Positions 47,065 to 57,500 of a DNA stretch of 64,000 nt are shown here, piece by piece. Numbering within the stretch: position 1 is the first letter of the stretch; each line of letters begins with the position of its first letter. Both the position numbers and the translations under genes were made by a program. The notes beneath the pieces were generated by a model. It ran no database searches, was not told the DNA's origin, and saw only the letters and a list, made by a program, of their open reading frames with translations. Source of the DNA: Geobacillus kaustophilus (GTDB lineage Bacteria > Bacillota > Bacilli > Bacillales > Anoxybacillaceae); assembly GCF_000948285.1 (NCBI RefSeq), contig NZ_JYBP01000003.1, positions 2,356,001-2,420,000 of the forward strand, read 5' to 3'.

Positions 47065-47667
47065 ATGAGCATTTACGAGTATTTCGTCAAGCTGCACCGC
47101 TATTTATTATGGCAAACAAAAAAAATACGGGCGCTGGAACGCCGTCTCCACGCACTCGAAGCCCGTCTTCGGGAAATGGAGGCTCAGCCGCGCACATCGA
47201 TCGAACGAATTGAGTATAAATTTGACCAGCTCAAAGTGGAAACACTCGAAGGAACGCTAAACATCGGGATCGCTCCGCCCGGAGCCGGCGGTACAATTGA
47301 AGACTTTGCCGTCGAACCGGTCAAAACCGTGATTCCAAAGCCGGAACCGGTGCTGATGCGCCCGATTCAAGAAAAAGTAGCCGCCTATCTCAATGGGGAA
47401 GCGTCGGAAACGCTAAAACGCCTTGAGCAGCAATACGACCGCCGCCTTGACGATACGTACCGCCAGTTCATTTTGCAAGACATCGCCCGGCAAACAGATG
47501 AACGCATCCGCTTCTATTTGCAAGAGAAAGCCAACCATGGCTACGTCCCGTCCGGTGACCGCGATGAGGCGGTCGAAAATGAAATTTTTCAAAAAGTGAA
47601 AGCCGATATCGAACAATCGCTCGATGCGTTTTTGAAACATTTGCCTTCAGGGGAGGGATCGACGTGA
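47065..47667 (+). CDS. gerPC: Spore germination protein GerPC
   Basis: A 200-residue coiled-coil protein (B. subtilis GerPC is 205). Residues 15-55 are a leucine-heptad coil (ALERRLHALEARLREMEAQ); ERIEYKFDQLKVETLEGTLN is the conserved core, and GTLNIGIAPPG follows. It overlaps gerPD by 4 bases (GTGA). The largest of the operon proteins and the likely scaffold. Confidence 0.93.
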   Translation: MSIYEYFVKLHRYLLWQTKKIRALERRLHALEARLREMEAQPRTSIERIEYKFDQLKVETLEGTLNIGIAPPGAGGTIEDFAVEPVKTVIPKPEPVLMRPIQEKVAAYLNGEASETLKRLEQQYDRRLDDTYRQFILQDIARQTDERIRFYLQEKANHGYVPSGDRDEAVENEIFQKVKADIEQSLDAFLKHLPSGEGST

Positions 47668-47855
47668 ATTATACAGTGATCAATCGCCATTTGCATGTTG
47701 GCGACATCCGCCTCGTGGCCGTCGTCAGTGCCTCGTTGTTTTTAATCGGCGACGCCGATGCGATTCACTTGTCATCAGCGTTTGACACACCGCCTGAATC
47801 GCTTATCATCGGCCCGTTCGTCCCGCTTGTGCCGGCCCGAGGGGATACGCCGTGA
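47664..47855 (+). CDS. gerPD: Spore germination protein GerPD
   Basis: A 63-residue protein with the GerPD pattern NRHLHVGDIRLVAVVSASLF and GDADAIHLSSAFDTPPESL. GTG start overlapping the gerPC stop; its own stop overlaps the gerPE start (GTGA). B. subtilis GerPD is 58 residues. Confidence 0.9.
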   Translation: MNYTVINRHLHVGDIRLVAVVSASLFLIGDADAIHLSSAFDTPPESLIIGPFVPLVPARGDTP

Positions 47856-48250
47856 AACGAACGTCAGTTGTGCAAACGTTCCATGCGGAAACACTCATCA
47901 TTAGCTCTGTGCTGCAAATCGGCGACTCAGAGCGAATTTCCGCCCGCACGCGCGCCTTTGCCGTTCAGCGGCAATATGAACTATTTTTTGGTCCAGAAGG
48001 AGAACAAATATTCCCTGTTTTTGCGAAGCCGATCCCGCGCTGGACTTCTCCACCGCCGGCAGCCGCACGCCAAACGCTCCATGAGTCCCCGGTCATTTCC
48101 GTTCAGTCTGTGCGTGTGCTCGCCATTTCTTCGTCCGCCATCGTCCATATCGGCTCGACCTCAACAGCAGAGGCAGAGGCAAGAATTAAACATATCCGCC
48201 AGCTGGCCGGATCTGAGTCGAGCGCGCCAACAAGAGGGAGGGATTCATAA
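47852..48250 (+). CDS. gerPE: Spore germination protein GerPE
   Basis: A 132-residue protein (B. subtilis 122). The start RTSVVQTFHAETLIISSVLQ and IGDSERISARTRAFAVQRQY match the family, and SVRVLAISSSAIVHIGSTS is its C-terminal repeat of the same short motif. GTG start within the gerPD stop; its TAA overlaps the gerPF ATG (TAATG). Confidence 0.9.
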   Translation: MKRTSVVQTFHAETLIISSVLQIGDSERISARTRAFAVQRQYELFFGPEGEQIFPVFAKPIPRWTSPPPAAARQTLHESPVISVQSVRVLAISSSAIVHIGSTSTAEAEARIKHIRQLAGSESSAPTRGRDS

Positions 48251-48471
48251 TGCCTTCGTTTGTCGGCCCGATTAAAATCAACAACGTCAGCAGCGGAGCT
48301 GTCGTTCAAATGGGCGACTGTCTGTACATCGCGCCGAAAGTCGCCACGAAAACGCAAGCCGGATCCGGCGGGTTCAACACCGGCGACTTTGTGATGACGA
48401 ACAACGCCATCAGCTTTACAAACGCGTTTGATCCGGATGTATCCGACCAAAACGTGGCCGCCAACAACTGA
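48250..48471 (+). CDS. gerPF: Spore germination protein GerPF
   Basis: A 73-residue protein with PSFVGPIKINNVSSGAVVQM and KVATKTQAGSGGFNTGDFVM, ending DPDVSDQNVAANN. Last gene of gerPABCDEF, translationally coupled to gerPE, with GAGGGAGGG upstream. Two further paralogues sit upstream of gerPA. Confidence 0.93.
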   Translation: MPSFVGPIKINNVSSGAVVQMGDCLYIAPKVATKTQAGSGGFNTGDFVMTNNAISFTNAFDPDVSDQNVAANN

Positions 48472-48554
48472 ACGTTGCAGAAAACGAATCCCCTCACCTT
48501 TCATTTGCCAACATCAACCTTATCAGCCGAACGCTGCGGAAACCAAAAAGAGAA

Positions 48555-48587
48555 GGTGTCCCAAAAGGATCCGGACACCTTTTTATT
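48555..48587 (+). terminator. gerP operon terminator
   Basis: GGTGTCC (48555-48561) and GGACACC (48573-48579), followed by TTTTTATTT. Confidence 0.85.
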
Positions 48588-48826
48588 TACCTCTATATCT
48601 AAAAAAACATACATTGTGCTTGATCGAAAGGAAACCAACCTTTTGCGACCGCCTCCCTCCATTATTTCCCAAGAGCCCGTTCAGCTCAACGGGCTATCCA
48701 TTTACAGATCAGCGAGCGAGAAAGCCCGCTCCTTGAGGGGTGGGATGAAAGCGAGCCGTTTTCTTCATATTATTGAATGATGATGAAAAAAGCGGTATCA
48801 TGTAATCGTCGCAAGGAGGTGAATCC

Positions 48827-49882
48827 ATGCCGACCATCACACTAAGGCTGGAGCTGCACAACCCAACGAAAGTGAAACAGGGCATGTATGAACGGATGAC
48901 AGAAGTGAATACCGCGTTTGCCAATTGGCTGTTGAATCATCCCGAGCTGAATCAAGCGACGAGCAAACTATTTAAAGAGTTTTCGTCGCAGCGGTTTCCT
49001 TCCGCTGTCGTGAATCAGACGATTCGAGAAGTGAAGTCCCAAAAGAAAAACCAGAAAACAAAGAAGTTTCGAACATTATGGTGTTGCTTTAACAATCAAA
49101 ACGTGAAGGTGGAAAAGAAAGGAGAGTTCTACACGGTTTCCTTCCCCACACTGGAGAAGCGAATTGGCGTGCCGGTCGTCACGCGCCCCTATCAAGAAGC
49201 ATGGCTGAATCGGCTGCTCGATGGAACCGCTAAACAAGGGGCAGCCAAGCTCTACAAAAAGAGAAAGAAATGGTACTTGGCGATCGCGATCACCTTTGAC
49301 GTGAAGCCGCGGCACGAAACAAAGGTGATGGGCGTTGACGTTGGGCTTCGCTATATCGCTGTGGCCAGCGTGGGAACGAAATCGTGGTTTTTCAAAGGGA
49401 ACCAATGCGCCTTTGTACGCCGACGATATGCGGCTTTGCGAAGGAGATTAGGAAAAGCCAAGAAGCTCCATATGATTCGCAAAATCGGCCGTAAAGAGTC
49501 CCGCTGGATGAAGGATCAAAATCACAAAATCAGCCGTCAAATCGTGAATTTTGCGCTCGCCAACGGTGTTGGCGTGATTCGAATGGAAGAGTTGACGGGG
49601 ATTCGCAAGCGGGCAACATCGGCCAAAGAAGCGGGGCGAAGCCTTCATGCTTGGGCGTTTCATCAACTGCAAACGATGATTGCCTATAAGGCGGAAATGG
49701 CGGGCATTCGCGTTGAGTGGGTGAATCCAACCTACACGAGCCAAACGTGTAAATGTGGTTATCGAGAGAAAGCGAACCGAAACGGCATCCGCTTTCGATG
49801 CCAAAGGTGTGGATACACTCTCCACGCCGACTTGAATGGCGCCATCAACATCGCCAAAGCGATTTCGGGCTTCGCCGTCTAA
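48827..49882 (+). CDS. tnpB: TnpB-family RNA-guided nuclease (IS605 OrfB), solo copy
   Basis: A 351-residue TnpB with the complete RuvC triad: Asp in VMGVDVGLRYIAV near residue 166, Glu in IRMEELTG near 250, Asp in HADLNGAINIA near 335. A four-cysteine zinc finger (CKC-GYR...CQRCGY) lies between the last two. TnpB cuts DNA next to a short motif using an RNA made from the element's right end. No tnpA is present, so the element is of the IS1341 type and needs help to move. ATG after AAGGAGGTG. All active residues intact, so the nuclease may work. Confidence 0.93.
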   Translation: MPTITLRLELHNPTKVKQGMYERMTEVNTAFANWLLNHPELNQATSKLFKEFSSQRFPSAVVNQTIREVKSQKKNQKTKKFRTLWCCFNNQNVKVEKKGEFYTVSFPTLEKRIGVPVVTRPYQEAWLNRLLDGTAKQGAAKLYKKRKKWYLAIAITFDVKPRHETKVMGVDVGLRYIAVASVGTKSWFFKGNQCAFVRRRYAALRRRLGKAKKLHMIRKIGRKESRWMKDQNHKISRQIVNFALANGVGVIRMEELTGIRKRATSAKEAGRSLHAWAFHQLQTMIAYKAEMAGIRVEWVNPTYTSQTCKCGYREKANRNGIRFRCQRCGYTLHADLNGAINIAKAISGFAV

Positions 49883-50042
49883 CCTAGCGCACTGGTCACA
49901 GGTGCGCCGCCCATGGGGGTACATCCTAACCCGATGGGATGGGGTGATGACACACCCCTGAACTTGGGCGTTGTCCGAACCAGAAATGGATGAGGACGTG
50001 AGCGACCCAAGAATCCCACGCCTTTAGGCGTGCGGAGTGTCA
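49883..50042 (+). ncRNA. Candidate omega/reRNA and right end of the TnpB element
   Basis: The 158 bases after tnpB are noncoding and GC-rich, with a terminal hairpin CACGCC-TTTA-GGCGTG (50017-50032) followed by GGAGTGTCAA. This is the normal place and form of the right-end guide RNA scaffold, which usually also overlaps the end of the tnpB gene. The element appears to stop at the sbcC stop codon (TCA at 50040-50042), so the native guide would start with sequence of the sbcC 3' end. Confidence 0.6.
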
Positions 50043-53000
50043 AATCATTTCCAGCCAGACGCGCGTGCCACGTCCGGACGGTTCAGCCGGTTCGACGATG
50101 AGCCGTCGCGGCAGACGGTTGCGAATTTCTTGAACATGACTGATGACGCCGACCGCTAGTTGCTCGGTATGTAGCTTTTCCAAGGCGGAAATGACCGTCT
50201 CAAGCAGCTCAGCGTCGAGGGTGCCAAACCCTTCGTCCAAGAAGAAAAAGCGGAGCGGATACTCGCCGCGCAGCTGAATTTGCGCCGATAACGCCAACGC
50301 CAACGACAGTGACGTCAAAAATGTCTCCCCACCCGAGAGCGTCGATACCGGCCGTCTGACGCCGCCATTGGCATCATCGCGGATCAGAAACCCGCCTTGC
50401 GAATCCAATTCGAGCGAATACCGGTGCCGTGTCAGCCGCTGCAGCCGTTCCGAAGCCATGGCGGTTACTTGCTCGAGCTGCTCTTCAGCCATAAATTCGA
50501 CAAAGCTGTTGCCGCGAAGCAGCGCCTGCAGCTGTTTATACCGCTCGATGCGCCGGCTGAGCTCCGCCTGCTTCTCCTCCAGTTCAACAAAGCGGCTATG
50601 TTTTTTTCTCAACTCTTCTACCTTCGCTTGAGCCGCCCCGAGCTGCTGCGTCATCGCCTCCACTTGCTCCTTCAACTCGGCGTATACACACTGCATCGTC
50701 TCCCATTGTTCAGCGCTCACCGCCGCCCCTCCGATGGCGGCGGCCAGCTGGGCGAGGCGATGTTCGGCTTGCTCGATTTGGCGCCAATAGCGGCGGATTG
50801 CCTCATTCCATTCATCCCGCTCCGCTTTTTCCGCCTTCGCTTGCTTGACTTGTTCGGCATCGGCAAACATGGTGTCCGAAAGCGCGCCGCGCCAGCGAGC
50901 GAGCGCCTCTTCTTCGCGGCGGACGCTTTCTTCCCACGCCTGCTTGGCTGCTTTTGTTTCGCTTTCAAGCATTCGATATTCCCGCTGGGCTCGCTGCCAG
51001 GCCTCATACGCCTGTTGCTCGCCGTTTTGCAACTGGCGCCATTCGGCCTCCGCCTTCTGAAGCTGCACGGCCGCTGGGCCTGAGCCCGCCTTCTCGCCCC
51101 GTTGCCGCTCATATTCGTTCCATTGCTGCTGCTTGGCGCTAATCAGCGAGTCAAGACGCACCCGCTCCGTCTCAAGCCGGCGCCGCTCTTCAGCCGCTTC
51201 CTCTTTGGCCCGCTGTTTTTCCTCTAAAAACAGCACGCTGTCCTCCAGCCGTTTTTGCACGTCGCGCCGCACTTTTTCCCGTTCACGTAGCTGTTCATAC
51301 ACAGCATCGATCGTCTCAAGCGAAAGGAAAGGATACATCTGTCGCCATTGCTGTTCAAGCTGACTTCGCCCTTCCTCCAGCCGCTGCTTTTCAGCTTGCA
51401 GCGCTTCGATGTCAACCGCTATCCATTGGTACGCTTTCTCCGCTTCGCGCCGCGCTGACTCGGCTTCGTTCCATTCGGCAAGCGCCCGGTACACAGCTTC
51501 TTTCAATTCGATGACATCTTGCGCCAGCGCCCGCACTTCCACCGTAAGGTCGACGGTCTCCTCCACCGAGCCGCTTTCGGCAAACACAGGCGGCGCTTCA
51601 TGGCCTACCGCCAGCTCAGCGAGCTGCTCGAGCTGTGCCTTGAACGAAACGACCGTTTGCCAGTCTTGTTGATATCGCTGCCGCTCCGCTTCAAGCTCCG
51701 ACAGCCGGCTTGGCTGGACATCGTGCATTGCAACGGCCGGGTGCGGATGCTCGCGCGATCCGCACACTGGACACGGCTCGCCGGGGCGGAGCCGCTCAGC
51801 CAAGGCAGAGGCGAGTTGCGCCGTCCGCGCTTCCTCCGCTCGCTGCCGCTCCGCCTCCATGGCTTTCTGGAAAGTATACAATTGTTTTTCAGCGTCCTGC
51901 TGCCGCCTGCAGACGAAACGATACGTCTGTTCCACACGCCGGAACAGCTCGTGAAGCCGGGAACTGACAGCAGCTGCTCGGCGTTCCCTCTCCAACTTTT
52001 CCTCTTTCGACCGGCGCCAAACAGCCTCCTTTTGCCGAAGCTGGGCATCGACGCGAGCGATGGCCGACGCCGCCTGCTCAATATTCTGCTTCTGCCTGTA
52101 CGCCCGCTCTGACTCATCTTTTCCAGCCAGCGCCTCTTCATGCCGTTTCAGCTCTTCTTTTAGCTCCTGCTGCCGCTTCGCGCCGCGCTCATACCAGGCC
52201 GACGCCTCTTCAAACCGGCGCGCGGCTGCCTTCTCCTTGGCGATGAGGCGCTCCCGTTCTTCATTGAGGGCCGCGAGCTCCTGCCTGAGCGCTTCCATTT
52301 GCCGCTCGAGCTGCTCCGCCTGCCGCAGCCGTTCCATCTGGGCAAGCAATTCCGGTTCGCGCTGCGCCTTTTCTTGGCGAGCCCGTTCATAACGGCGCAC
52401 CGCTTCTTCATAACTCGATTGGGCTTCCTCTAACCGACGCGCCAGTTCTTCATGCCGACGAAACGCCTCTGCCCGCAAGCGGCATGCCTGCTCGCACTGC
52501 TCCCAATACGGCCAGATGCGCTCCGCTTGCTCAGCGCGCTCCTTTTTCTCCTCAAGCTCGCGGATGCCGGATTCATGTCGGCGCAGCGCGGCGAGCTCTT
52601 GTTCGACCGCTTCTTTTTCTTGTTGCCACTCCCATAGTTGTTTTGTTCGTTCCACATCCGCTTCGACTTCCTCAAGCTCTTTTTTTCGCTTGGCAAACAG
52701 CCCCGCGAGCTCCCGCACATCCGCCTCTGCCTGCTCAAGCGCCGCTTTTGAAGCGTCTCCGAGCCCTGCTTTTTCCGCTTCGATTTTTTCCCATTCTTGC
52801 TCCGCCGCCGCGAGCCGGTCTTTCAGCTTTTTGTTCAACTGATCGCCATACCGCTCAAGATGGAAGAGGCGCTGCAACATTTGCCGCCGCTCCGACCCTT
52901 TGAGCGATAAAAATTCGGCAAATTTTCCTTGCGGCAAGACGACCGCCCGAGTGAAATCTTCCATCGTCAAGCCAAGCAATTGCCCGATCGCCTTGTCCAC

Positions 53001-53384
53001 ATCTGACAGTTTATCAGCGAGCACGATCGGCTCGGACCGGTGCTCAATCAAACGGCAAACGGCGCTGCGCGTCCGCCACTCGTCCACCTTTTTCAAGCTG
53101 CGTTCGACTGTATATCGTTTCACTCCTGCCGCGTTTTCCAACTCAAACGTAAACGAGACGAACAGCTCTTGCTCCGCGTGGTTGATGATCGCCTGCGTGC
53201 GGTTGGCCGCCCGCTCGACACTGCCGAACAAGGCGAGCGTCATGGCGTCTAAAATCGTTGATTTGCCGCTTCCGGTCGGTCCGAAAATGCCGAACACGCC
53301 GCCGTCGCACAGCGCGGTGAAATCGATCGTCTGCTTTTCACGAAAGCTATGAAGCCCGGCGATCGTCAGCGAGATCGGTTTCAT
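50040..53384 (-). CDS. sbcC: Nuclease SbcCD subunit C
   Basis: A 1114-residue SMC-like ATPase: Walker A FGPTGSGKSTILDAMTLALF at the N-terminus, long antiparallel coiled coil (about 180-900), zinc-hook CPVCGSREHPHP near residue 535, then signature TLSGGETFLTSLSLALALS and Walker B FFFLDEGFGTLD. With SbcD it opens hairpins and trims blocked DNA ends. Start overlaps the sbcD stop (ATGA). The stop codon lies at the very edge of the TnpB element's right end. Confidence 0.96.
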   Translation of the reverse strand: MKPISLTIAGLHSFREKQTIDFTALCDGGVFGIFGPTGSGKSTILDAMTLALFGSVERAANRTQAIINHAEQELFVSFTFELENAAGVKRYTVERSLKKVDEWRTRSAVCRLIEHRSEPIVLADKLSDVDKAIGQLLGLTMEDFTRAVVLPQGKFAEFLSLKGSERRQMLQRLFHLERYGDQLNKKLKDRLAAAEQEWEKIEAEKAGLGDASKAALEQAEADVRELAGLFAKRKKELEEVEADVERTKQLWEWQQEKEAVEQELAALRRHESGIRELEEKKERAEQAERIWPYWEQCEQACRLRAEAFRRHEELARRLEEAQSSYEEAVRRYERARQEKAQREPELLAQMERLRQAEQLERQMEALRQELAALNEERERLIAKEKAAARRFEEASAWYERGAKRQQELKEELKRHEEALAGKDESERAYRQKQNIEQAASAIARVDAQLRQKEAVWRRSKEEKLERERRAAAVSSRLHELFRRVEQTYRFVCRRQQDAEKQLYTFQKAMEAERQRAEEARTAQLASALAERLRPGEPCPVCGSREHPHPAVAMHDVQPSRLSELEAERQRYQQDWQTVVSFKAQLEQLAELAVGHEAPPVFAESGSVEETVDLTVEVRALAQDVIELKEAVYRALAEWNEAESARREAEKAYQWIAVDIEALQAEKQRLEEGRSQLEQQWRQMYPFLSLETIDAVYEQLREREKVRRDVQKRLEDSVLFLEEKQRAKEEAAEERRRLETERVRLDSLISAKQQQWNEYERQRGEKAGSGPAAVQLQKAEAEWRQLQNGEQQAYEAWQRAQREYRMLESETKAAKQAWEESVRREEEALARWRGALSDTMFADAEQVKQAKAEKAERDEWNEAIRRYWRQIEQAEHRLAQLAAAIGGAAVSAEQWETMQCVYAELKEQVEAMTQQLGAAQAKVEELRKKHSRFVELEEKQAELSRRIERYKQLQALLRGNSFVEFMAEEQLEQVTAMASERLQRLTRHRYSLELDSQGGFLIRDDANGGVRRPVSTLSGGETFLTSLSLALALSAQIQLRGEYPLRFFFLDEGFGTLDAELLETVISALEKLHTEQLAVGVISHVQEIRNRLPRRLIVEPAEPSGRGTRVWLEMI

Positions 53385-54559
53385 TCTCCCTCTCCTTCCT
53401 TCTCTTCTTCCGCCGCCAGCTCCAAAAAGAGGCGGACGAGCTCTTCATCTGGCGTTTGTCCCCCAGTCTGCCGTTCGTAAAAGCGATGAAACATTTCTTC
53501 AAGTGAAAGCGGCTCGCGGCTCATTTCCATCATCTCTTCCGGCCGATTGGGAAGCACCGGGCGAATGTGGACAAATCCGGGATGGAGCTTGCGCAGCCGA
53601 TCAATTTCTTCCATTGTCAACGACTCGGTCACATGGATCTCCAAATCGATCCAGCTTGATCGGTCTCTTCCTTCCTCACACCAACGGTATACTTGAGCGA
53701 GCCCCTCTGTCGCCTTCCAACGGATGAGCGGTTTGCCGGCAGCGAGCGGTATCTCCGCCACCTTGGCCGCGCCGCCTGGATGCACGTCAACGACCGTGAC
53801 CGATTTGGCTTGACCGGCTTCGGAAAAGCTGTACGCCAAAGGCGAGCCAGAATAGCGCGCCGCCGTCTTGGCCCGCTTGACATCCTGCGGCCGGTGCAGA
53901 TGGCCAAGCGCCACATATTGCGCGGCTTTCGGCAAGCTCTCAGCCGCCACCGTATAAGCGCCGCCGACTTCAATCGGCCGCTCGGAATCGGACGTACGTC
54001 CGCCGGCGACGTAAAGATGGCTCATCGCGACATTGACCGTCTCCGCTGTGAACGAGGCTGCCATCGCCGCTAACAAAGCGCGGATGCGGTCATCGTACCG
54101 ATCGCGCATCGTCGTCTCCTTACAGTCGGATGACAACAGCTCAGCAAGGCGCGATTCGGACGGATAGGCCAATGGAGCAAGCATCATCGTTTCCCCGCAT
54201 GACGGGACGTCAATCCGGCAAACAGCCGCTTGCGGGCGGCCGAAAAGAAAAATGTTGTGCGCACACATCAACGTCCGGGCGGCGCTGATCCGGTCGGGGT
54301 GGTCGTGGTTGCCGCTGATGACCGCCACCGGGCGGCGTCCTTTGTCGGACAGGCGGGCGAGGCTTTCATAAAACAGTTGTTCCGCAGCGGCCGGCGGATT
54401 GACGGAGTCGAATACATCGCCGGCCACAAGGATGATGTCGATTTGTTCTTTCTTGACAATCTCCACAAGCTCATCAACAAACGCCTCTTGCTCAGCCATC
54501 CGACTCCGCCCCTCGAGCGTTCGCCCGAAATGCCAATCCGCGGTATGCAAAATGCGCAT
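53381..54559 (-). CDS. sbcD: Nuclease SbcCD subunit D
   Basis: A 392-residue Mre11-type metallophosphoesterase. Metal-binding motifs: RILHTADWHFG, ILVAGDVFDSV, ISGNHDHPDR and ALGHLHRPQ. The ATG at 54559 is 6-7 bases after GGGGGAGAG and gives the conserved MRILHTADWH start, so the longer frame is dropped. Sits between addA and sbcC, 17 bases from the addA stop. Confidence 0.95.
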   Translation of the reverse strand: MRILHTADWHFGRTLEGRSRMAEQEAFVDELVEIVKKEQIDIILVAGDVFDSVNPPAAAEQLFYESLARLSDKGRRPVAVISGNHDHPDRISAARTLMCAHNIFLFGRPQAAVCRIDVPSCGETMMLAPLAYPSESRLAELLSSDCKETTMRDRYDDRIRALLAAMAASFTAETVNVAMSHLYVAGGRTSDSERPIEVGGAYTVAAESLPKAAQYVALGHLHRPQDVKRAKTAARYSGSPLAYSFSEAGQAKSVTVVDVHPGGAAKVAEIPLAAGKPLIRWKATEGLAQVYRWCEEGRDRSSWIDLEIHVTESLTMEEIDRLRKLHPGFVHIRPVLPNRPEEMMEMSREPLSLEEMFHRFYERQTGGQTPDEELVRLFLELAAEEEKEGEGE

Positions 54560-54576
54560 TCTCTCTCCCCCTTGCA

Positions 54577-57500
54577 TCACTCAACAGCTACAACAAATCC
54601 GCCGTCAAACGAATACAAATAGCATTCCGCCACCGTCGCGCGCCAAATTTGCTCGATGGCCCGCCGATACAAGCGCATTTGCGTTCCGTAGCGGCTGAGC
54701 AGAAAACGGGCCGCTTCTTCCTTTTGTCCGGCAAAACGGCGGGTTACTTCATCGGTTTTATAGTCGATCATCACATAGCCGCGCTCGTCGGCAAACACGC
54801 AATCGATCACCCCTTGCACAAGGACGCGCCGGCCCTTCTCCATTCCTTCGCCGCCGTACAGTTCATCTGCCGGAAGCCCCAAGCTGAACGGCACTTCACG
54901 GTGCACTTCGCGGGCGGCGCAAAGGCGGCGGCCAAGATCTGCAGTGAAAAAGGCAGCGATCGCCGCTATGTCGACCGCTTCGGCTTGTTCTGCCGACAGC
55001 AGCTCTTTTTCAACAAGGCGGGCGATTTGACTGCGGATCGACGATTCATCAAGCGGCGCTTGCAAATCGAGATGGCGCATGACGATATGGAGCGCCATCC
55101 CTTTTTCAGCCGGCGTCAACGTTTTCTCCTGCATGAAGCGCGGCCGGGAAAACACCGGGGCCGGCCCTTGGTGCGGCCGCCATTCGTCCGCTTGCTCACC
55201 AAAGAGCGCACGATGTTCTTTGAGTTCTGACACCGATTGCTTGGCGCGCACGGCCGTTTCTTTCTCATGCGAATACCGCCACAACAAGCGGCGTTTGACC
55301 TCCTTCTGCCACCCTCCTTCTACGGGAACGGATCGCCCTTGTTCGAGGGCAAGAAGCACGCCGCCATCCATCTCCTCCCTCGCAGCCTCTTCGCCGCGCA
55401 AATCGGCGGCCGGCACGATGGCGATGCGCCATACAGACGGGTGGGAGGCGACCTCTTCAGGCGCCTTCGTTCCCGCAAGCGTCCCCCCATCACGATGACG
55501 GATGAGCGCCCGGCCGATCCAATCCAAGTAGGAGCGGGCCGAAGCCCGCACATCGTCGGGGAGAAGCCAGCCGCGTTCCGAAGCAGCGCTTTTCCATTTT
55601 TCAATCTCCTTGGCCGCATCGTTGACCGACGCCAACAAATACAGCTTCTCTTTTGCCCTTGTGAGCGCGACATACAAAATGCGCATCTCCTCAGCGAGCA
55701 GTTCAAGCCGCTTTTTCGTTTGGATGGCCAACAGCGGCAGCGTCGGATAACTGATGCGCAGCCGCGGGTGGACAAAGCGGGCGGCAAAGCCCAGCTCTTT
55801 ATCAAGCAAATATGGGTGATGCAAATCGCGCGTATGAAACGAACGCGCAAGCCCGGCGAGAAATACGATCGGAAATTCCAATCCTTTGCTGCTGTGAATC
55901 GTCATGATGCGCACGACGTCTTCCTGCTCGCTGAGCGGCCGGGCCGCCCCTAAATCGTCCCCGCGCTCTTGCAGCCGCTCGATGAAGCGAAGAAAGCGAA
56001 ACAAGCCGCGAAACGACGTCGACTCGTACTGCCGCGCGCGGTCATACAAAGCGCGCAAATTCGCCTGCCGCTGCCTGCCGCCCGGCAGTGCGCCGACAAA
56101 ATCGTAAAATTGCGTATCGCGGTACAGCTTCCAAATGAGATCAGCTAATGAGCGGCGGCGCGCCATCGTACGCCAGCCCTCGAGCCGCTCTAAGAAAGCC
56201 GCCGCTTTCCTTTGGGTGTTGGCCTCTTCTTCCGTTTCCGCCGGCTTTTGCCGAAATGAACAGAGCGCTTCATAAAACGTGCCTTTTGGATCGGCAAGGC
56301 GAATCATGGCGAGTTCGTTCTCGTCAAAGCGAAAGAGCGGCGACCGGAGCACCGCGGCGAGCGGAATGTCTTGGTGCGGGTTGTCGATTACTTTTAACAG
56401 CGAGAGCATGACGGAAATTTCCGTCGCCTGAAAGTAGCCGGACGATAAATCCGCGGCCGCCGGGATGCCTTGCGCCTGCAGCTGCTCGATCATCTGCGGC
56501 GCATGCGTCATCGAGCGGACAAGGATGACGATGTCACGGTACATGGCGCGCCGCGGCTGCCCGCTCGAACGATCGTATACATAAAACGGAGTGGAAACAA
56601 TCTCTTTGATTTTTTTCGCCATCAGCCGCGCCTCGAGTTCCGCCGCTTCCCATTCCGATGCTTCCTCTTCGTCCTCTTCCGCCGCACGCTGCCGATTGAT
56701 GATCATGACTTCCGGCGCCGCATCCTCCCTTTCCGGGTAATCGGCGCCGTATTTCAACTGCGCCGCTTCGTCGTAAACCATTTCGCCGACGGTTTCCCCC
56801 ATGAGTTGCGCAAACAGAAAATTCGTCCCGTCAAGCACTTCGCGGCGGCTGCGGAAGTTGCTCGCGAGATCGATTTTCATCCCCCCTTCTTCCCCGTCGG
56901 CGGTGAATCGTTTGTATTTGTCCAAAAACAGCATCGGCTCGGCAAGGCGGAATCGGTAAATCGACTGTTTCACGTCGCCGACCATAAACAAATTGCCTGT
57001 TCGTTCGCTCCCTTTTTTCACCAGTTGCAAAATCGCTTCTTGAACGAGGTTCGTATCTTGATACTCGTCAACAAGCACTTCATCAAACTGCGCCTGGTAT
57101 TCCAAGGCGGCGGAGGAAGGCTGCCATTCGCCCGTTTCTGGATCGCGCCGCCGCAAAATATGCAAACAATAATGTTCCAAGTCGGAAAAATCAACGATGC
57201 CTTTTTCCCGTTTCGCCGCTTGGAACATGACGGCAAAACGGCGGACGAGGGCAGCGATCGTTTCAACGATCGGCTTCATTTCCCGCATATGGCGGAGCCA
57301 AACGGATGGATCGAGCGAAAACACATTGTCGCGCAGCGCTTCCATTTTCTTTTTCGCCTGATCGCGCAGCGACTTTGTTTCATCGATCAGCCGCCCGTCA
57401 TAATCCTTGCCGCGGCAAGCCGGCAGCCGCCCAAACGACAGCGCCTTTAGCGCTCGATGCAGCTCAGCCCACGGCCCGGAAAGTTGCGCCTCTAACTTGG

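Noticed and set aside
50397-51083. 228-codon plus-strand frame within sbcC
   Set aside because: Leu/Arg-rich antisense of the SbcC coiled coil; not a gene.
56470-57450. 326-codon plus-strand frame
   Set aside because: Complement of addA, no ribosome site, no recognisable domain.
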